Part shown: in pieces, positions 59,363-64,000 of the stretch
How positions within the stretch are numbered: position 1 is the stretch's first letter
How the letters are laid out: each line of letters begins with the position of its first letter
Origin: Trichostrongylus colubriformis
Lineage: Eukaryota; Nematoda; Chromadorea; Rhabditida; Trichostrongylidae
Assembly (NCBI GenBank): GCA_963978905.1
Contig: OZ022256.1
Coordinates: 37,930,001 to 37,994,000, forward strand
DNA length: 64,000 nucleotides
Direction: 5' to 3'
Notes under the pieces: generated by a model
What the model was told of the DNA's origin: nothing
Seen by the model: only the letters and a program-made list of their open reading frames with translations
Databases searched by the model: none
Made by a program: the position numbers and the translations under genes

Positions 59363-60620
59363 GTCGTCATCCAGCCCTCTGTGGGGATACTTTTGCTATG
59401 AGCAAGGAGACATTGAGGGCGCTTTACACGTAGCACAACCGGACATCTAAGCGAAGCTTGACTTGCTCTACTTGGTAGTAGGAATGTTTTTCTAGGAGCT
59501 CACTGCGATAAAGCTGACTTTGAAAAAGAAGTCCTATGGAAAAGCCGTAGACCACGCACTACAAATCAGCCTTCCTGGCCTCAGAGCGATATGTAGGTGT
59601 AACCTTCGTCAGCTGCGGAATATGAAAGCGGGGGAGCGTGACAGGGTCAATCATTGCATAGAGGAAATTTTTGAGAAATATGAACCCCTCAAAAGGGATC
59701 TTATTTTCCACGACTTTTCCCTCTCCACTGTCTACATGGAATGAGACTCGCCAGCCGAAAATGCAGCAGATGTAACCCACTCGTTGAAAGCGGCAGGTTT
59801 TCTTTGCAAAACAGTAGAAACATGGTCGAGAAGAAGCACAGCGTAGTATTGCACCTGGCTCAAAGACGTTTTCCCAGGTAGCGTCGCTATCGTACGTAAC
59901 GTGTTACCTTTTTTATACACAGTTTGACACAAATTTGAGCACAGTTCTCCAAATTTCATTCTATTGAAATAATGTGGGCAGCATTCGTTATAACTCCCTC
60001 GGCTCAATTTATATGCAGACTGATTTTCCTTAGGGTGCAGCAGTTCCATAGACGAAAAAAATATTAGAGAAAATTTCATGGAATTCTAAAGTGCTTCACC
60101 TTGTATGGTAGTAACTTCCACCGAGACTTCATGAGGCCAAATTTCGAACGCGGGATCTACGAGCCGCTTTCTGTTGCTTGCCGCTCTCTAATGGTCATCA
60201 GGTTTACGCCATACATTTAGAGAAGAAATAATACCGATTTTATTTCGGCAAGGAGTTTCCTAGCTGTATGTATCGTATTTTCCTTTCATAGGAAAACCTA
60301 ATCTGATGTGTCAGAAAAGCTTCTATAGCATTATTTATCTCAGAGAGCCAATGGAAAGGTTACAGGCGTTGGCTATACGCATTTTGGGATACGCCATGTG
60401 CTGGACTTCCATTCACAATCCTGCTGTATGCAAACGCTTCTCCAGTTCACAGATTGGCTCCCCAGGGCCATTTTAACCAATTTGTGTATCGAATCGTAGT
60501 TACTTGTGAAGGAACTCTGTATTCGCTAGCTCTTAGTTTACCCCAATAGTTCACTTTGTATTCACCTAAACTGTGGCCTGTCGACATATACGCCCCAAGG
60601 CTGTGCCATAAACGCCGCTG
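59363..60620. other. No supported gene
   Basis: An open frame at 59520-59744 includes the phrase (A/T)TTTTGAGAAATATGAACCCCTCAAAAGGG, which is shared in diverged form with about 41030-41060, so it looks repeat-derived. Nothing else was recognised. Confidence 0.35.
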
Positions 60621-60670
60621 GTACCTCTGTGCGTTACGTTACAAAGTACCTCTGTGCGTTACGTTACAAA
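60621..60670. repeat. 25-bp tandem duplication
   Basis: The unit GTACCTCTGTGCGTTACGTT plus ACAAA is present exactly twice, at 60621-60645 and 60646-60670. Confidence 0.9.
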
Positions 60671-60962
60671 CTAACAGAGACCCTTCACTTCTGTTAGTTC
60701 ATCTCTGCGATCACGATCGCCTTCAGTGAGTTTTCGACGGCACGTCCCTGTGCGCTCATCAATGGCCGGTCTTCTGTGCTTTGATGATCTCTACGACCGC
60801 GATCGCTCTCCTCCCAATGAATTGAATACGCCCACAATCCTCTTTTGAGAATTCCTCGACGAGGTAAAGTTTTCTGGGCGAAGTAAAGCAACAATAGCGA
60901 AAGAACGGAGTGGAACCCTCTCCATCAATGGAGAGGGTGGCACAGACGACGAGGGCAGTTAA

Positions 60963-61882
60963 CCCATAACGGACGGCGGCGTTTTTGCGCGGGATGGCCT
61001 CTGGGACGGGCGCGTTTTTTTTTTGTCTCGCGGGCGTGCGCCACCGGTGGCGCACGCCGGCACCCAGGACAGCTTTTGTTCCAGCATACGCGGACGGGTA
61101 TCTCTTCAAGAGGGTGCAGACGGGAAAACAAATGTTGGCGCGCGCCAAAGTAACACAGTTCCACTTAAACTCTTCAGCGATTTCTTGTTACTTCACACTT
61201 TCACTACACTTATCACTTCTTGTTTTCACTATACGCAATCTATTTATCGTAGGACCTTGTCAGCATACACTTCGCTTTTCAGCACGAATCACTCTCTGAC
61301 TTTCTGTCACACTCGACCCTATTCGCTTTTTTCGTATTCCTGAACGCCCAAATATCACTTCTGCTACATTTGACATGAATTGGACTGTTCTCAAGCTCTT
61401 CTTGATTTTTCTGTTGGTTTGACTTTAGGTTGATCCTTCGTTTCACCATTTTTGCTGTTTCGGGCTTCCATTGTCGTTCCTTACGCCGGAATAAAACGTG
61501 CCTAGGGTGTTGGCGCGCCACACTGTGATAAACGCCGGCACCTAACGCAGGTTTTGTTACGGCATACACGAACGGGGTTCCATGCCAACGGGTAACCACA
61601 AAACATTCCTCATGTAGGGCTTTCTATTGCTTGACATGTTTGCAAGTTTGCCATACATTACAGTTAGCATATTGTAACTAAAAACGGTTATTGTCATCTA
61701 TTTGTCTGATTTGTTGTATCTCTGGTAAACTTTTTGCTGCACCGGTCCTGAGAACATATGCTATTCTCCGATACTAGCAGTGTATACGTGTATAAGTAGA
61801 TTCTTGGAAATATTGGAAAGTTAGAAGAAAAATTTTTTTAAATGTCGTGCGCCGCCAGGTGGCGCACGCCGTCCGTTATGGG
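60963..61882. mobile_element. piggyBac-type non-autonomous element (TTAA flanks)
   Basis: The 920-bp element has identical 16-bp inverted ends CCCATAACGGACGGCG and is flanked on both sides by TTAA (60959-60962, 61883-61886). CCC next to TTAA is the terminal pattern of piggyBac elements. Inside lie a 26-bp perfect palindrome (61033-61058; GGCGTGCGCCACC and its complement) and a related TGCGCC...GGCGCA hairpin by the right end. A CGCCGGCACC... segment of about 48 bases is repeated (61054 and 61530 areas). No transposase is present, so it would depend on one elsewhere. Confidence 0.75.
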
Positions 61883-62418
61883 TTAAGCCACCCACCCATC
61901 AACGCTGTCGCACACCCCACTGTTACACAGTCATCGGAAGCCATGCGAGAGAAATGCATCCCACAAGGCCGCGATCCCCAATGAACCCTTTTTAACGCGA
62001 CCCTCACCAAAACTAGTCTTGTTAAAATTGCATTTCATTTAAGAAAAGGTCATCCCAAATGTGATTTACGAGGTCTTTCACTGCAACTAACGGGGTCTTT
62101 AAAAGACCTAGCACGCCGCTGCCTCAGCAAAGTCATGAGACCTAAATATGGTCTAACCATGAAATTCGCCAAAAAGACATCTGGTAATGTCCATGAACAC
62201 CTCTTTAACAATTCATAACAGTCGCTCAAATTAAATTAGGCAAAATATGGAATGGTACACGTGAAGTAAATAAAAGTAGTGAGAGTAACACGATAAAGAA
62301 GAAATGATGAGCAAATTCAGATGTTTATAAACGCTTCTATTAAAAATAAGCTCGAGCTAAGCTAGAAACAACCTACAATGGGTGTATTAAATACAATATC
62401 TAGAACCCGTATGCGATT

Positions 62419-62577
62419 TTAGTTCATTTTCTTCGACTTTGACTGAACTGATTGGTACTTGGCTTTACCACCACGCAACACGTATGATTTCAGGAAGAAG
62501 TTGATGAACAGAATCAGGTATGTGGTGTCCATGAATGTTGCCAGAATGAAGATGTTATCGTCGAAATCACATGGCAC
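62419..62577 (-). CDS. Very-long-chain fatty acid elongase (ELO), last exon
   Basis: ELO proteins are multi-pass ER enzymes that condense malonyl-CoA with acyl-CoA. The exon starts after a TTCAG acceptor at 62577 and encodes 52 residues ending at TAA (62419-62421). CDFDDNIFILATFMDTTYL, LFINFFLKSYV and GGKAKYQ match the last membrane helix and cytoplasmic tail of nematode ELO proteins, and the end KKMN fits a KKXX ER-retrieval signal. The catalytic HxxHH box lies in earlier exons, which should be upstream on the minus strand beyond 62577. I could not find them before the window edge, so the gene is partial. Confidence 0.75.
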   Translation of the reverse strand: MPCDFDDNIFILATFMDTTYLILFINFFLKSYVLRGGKAKYQSVQSKSKKMN

Positions 62578-62760
62578 CTGAAGATAAAGGGTACTTGGCC
62601 ACAAAATACTGATCGAACTTCAAATTTTTGTCCCCTTCTAGAGCTGCATTTTTACAAATCAACGAATATGACTCATGAATGCCCATGCTATGGCAAGATT
62701 GAAACTCGAAATCGGGTGCTCTCGCCATAGCACTATACTATAGTATGGTTAGGTCGTGCG

Positions 62761-62895
62761 TTAGGCCGCGGTCACACTTCGCGACGCCGACGGCAGGGCG
62801 TGGCTGCGTATCTCTGCATCTCCACCGTGCCACTTACCCTCGCTGCCTGTGAACGCAGCCACGCCCTGCCGGCTGTTAGTATGATCGCGGCCTTA
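62761..62895. repeat. MITE with TTAGGCCGCGG...GCGGCCTTA ends
   Basis: The 135-bp element has terminal inverted repeats (TTAGGCCGCGGTCACAC; GTATGATCGCGGCCTTA) and inner GGCAGGGCGTGGCTGCG / CGCAGCCACGCCCTGCC arms. It shares its ends with 20445-20710. It sits in the presumed last intron of the elongase gene. Confidence 0.65.
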
Positions 62896-63074
62896 TATAA
62901 ACAGCGCGTCGCCAGAATGCCGCTGTGGTTGGCGGCGAAAACGTGATTCTGCCGCCGGTTCTGCAAAGTATGAAGGCGATCTTAATAACCAACTTATGTG
63001 GGAAAATCCAGCTCTCCCCAACAACAGCCACGACATTTAGCTCCTTAGTTTACAATCATACCCATGTCCGTATC

Positions 63075-63151
63075 GGGTGTATATCGCTAGGACAGAAACG
63101 TCGCGTGCCGAACACGGCCACGCGACGGTTCTGTCCTAGCGATATACACCC
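63075..63151. mobile_element. 77-bp Mutator-type hairpin MITE
   Basis: The element starts GGGTGTATATCGCTAGGACA and ends with the exact complement. The stem continues into CGTCGCGTG / CACGCGACG, so almost all of it folds back. Perfect 9-bp repeats GTCCGTATC flank it (63066-63074 and 63152-63160), the duplication size of Mutator-like transposases. It has no coding capacity. Confidence 0.85.
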
Positions 63152-63160
63152 GTCCGTATC

Positions 63161-64000
63161 AGAGCTGGGCCTCATTTCCCGTACTCTTCGCCCACATTCG
63201 CCATGAAGTGTAGGTGACCAGACTCAATACATACTTTACCAAGCACACTTCGCTTCGAAAGAGCTCTCTCTGATTATCCTCTGCAATCGTCGTCATCCAT
63301 CGAAATCAAGAAGGGAACCTGCTCTAAACTCTCCTAGCGATCCCTCCTCAATCTCCCATGGTCTCCCTCTGGGCGCTCATCGCTCATGTATTATGGGCCT
63401 CGTACAGAAAAGGGATTTGGAACCACAAGAGGAGGATCTGAAGCCACAATATGGATTCGATTCCACTACAAACATTTAGAACATGTAACATCCATTGTTC
63501 AATTGTTGATGGGGAAATACGTCCAAAATAAAAAGAAAACGAATCAAAAAGGCAAATCATTTCGTAACTGTGAAAGGCTTCACTGGGCAGGGACTCACAC
63601 GTGTTAACAAAGTTCAGACAAAGTAATGGGGTCACTATGGAATGAACCAACAAATAACACATTCTCATTTTCCAGCATGTTGCTATGTTCTCGCATGTTG
63701 CTTCTCGTATCTTTTTATGTGACTGTGATTTTTTTTTGCGTTTCACTCTTGTGAGATGCTTTTATTATTCAAGTTTATGGGTCATGGTGATTTCTGCCCA
63801 GGTTTAGGCGAAAGTAGCTTCGAAATTGGTGAATCAGTTTTCTGATGTGGAATATTTTTCTTTTGTTGTGGAAATACACTCCTTGCAACTCCTTCTTATT
63901 TCCTACGGAGCTACCGTAATGAGGGGGAGGGAGCGTCCCCAGAACGCGATTTTTACCTAGGCCTGCAAGGGGAAATTAAGCTACTTCCCTCCACTAAAGC
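63161..64000. other. No supported gene to the window end
   Basis: Earlier elongase exons may lie here or beyond, but no HxxHH-type exon was seen. A 120-codon minus-strand frame at 63384-63746 has no recognisable domain. Confidence 0.35.

Noticed and set aside
60925..61599. Several 79-129-codon frames
   Set aside because: They lie within or at the edge of the piggyBac-type element and reflect its palindromes.

Overview
The window reads as nuclear DNA of a parasitic clade V nematode, most likely a hookworm or close strongylid. The evidence is a gene of the nematode-specific transthyretin-like family, short GT-AG introns with TTTCAG-type acceptors, a nematode-type BEL/Pao retroelement carrying a phlebovirus-G2-like glycoprotein, and many mariner, Mutator and foldback elements. 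The genus cannot be fixed from sequence alone.

Genes are sparse. A complete six-exon transthyretin-like secreted protein gene lies at 2358-3418 (+). A complete 17-exon long-chain acyl-CoA synthetase gene (699 codons) runs on the minus strand from 17654 to 8041, and its two large introns hold repeats. A gene I cannot identify, with consistent splice phases, lies on the minus strand at about 48398-46404. The last exon of a fatty-acid elongase (ELO) gene ends at 62419 on the minus strand. The acyl-CoA synthetase and the elongase both act in ER lipid metabolism, but nothing here suggests that they are linked.

The rest is largely mobile DNA. (1) 23413-32962 is an apparently intact, very young BEL/Pao-type LTR element: two 249-bp LTRs I read as identical, a GGCTC target duplication, a tRNA-Gly-type primer site and one uninterrupted 2642-codon ORF covering gag, protease, reverse transcriptase, RNase H, integrase and an envelope-like glycoprotein. 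(2) 38783-40054 is a mariner element with perfect 31-bp inverted repeats and a transposase that is open except for a homopolymer frameshift near its start; it sits one base from a 611-bp foldback. (3) 49964-54845 is a decayed Mutator-like element of about 4.9 kb with long inverted ends and recognisable transposase exons. Nested inside it are a small Mutator-type MITE (9-bp duplication) and a palindromic mariner derivative. (4) 60963-61882 is a TTAA-flanked piggyBac-type non-autonomous element. (5) 63075-63151 is a 77-bp Mutator-type hairpin MITE with a 9-bp duplication. Several other foldbacks, a Tc1-like fragment and dispersed GC-rich repeats fill the remaining DNA.

Exon limits were set by hand from splice signals and reading phase. 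I found no rRNA gene, CRISPR array or certain tRNA. The intervals given as having no gene contain nothing I could support.
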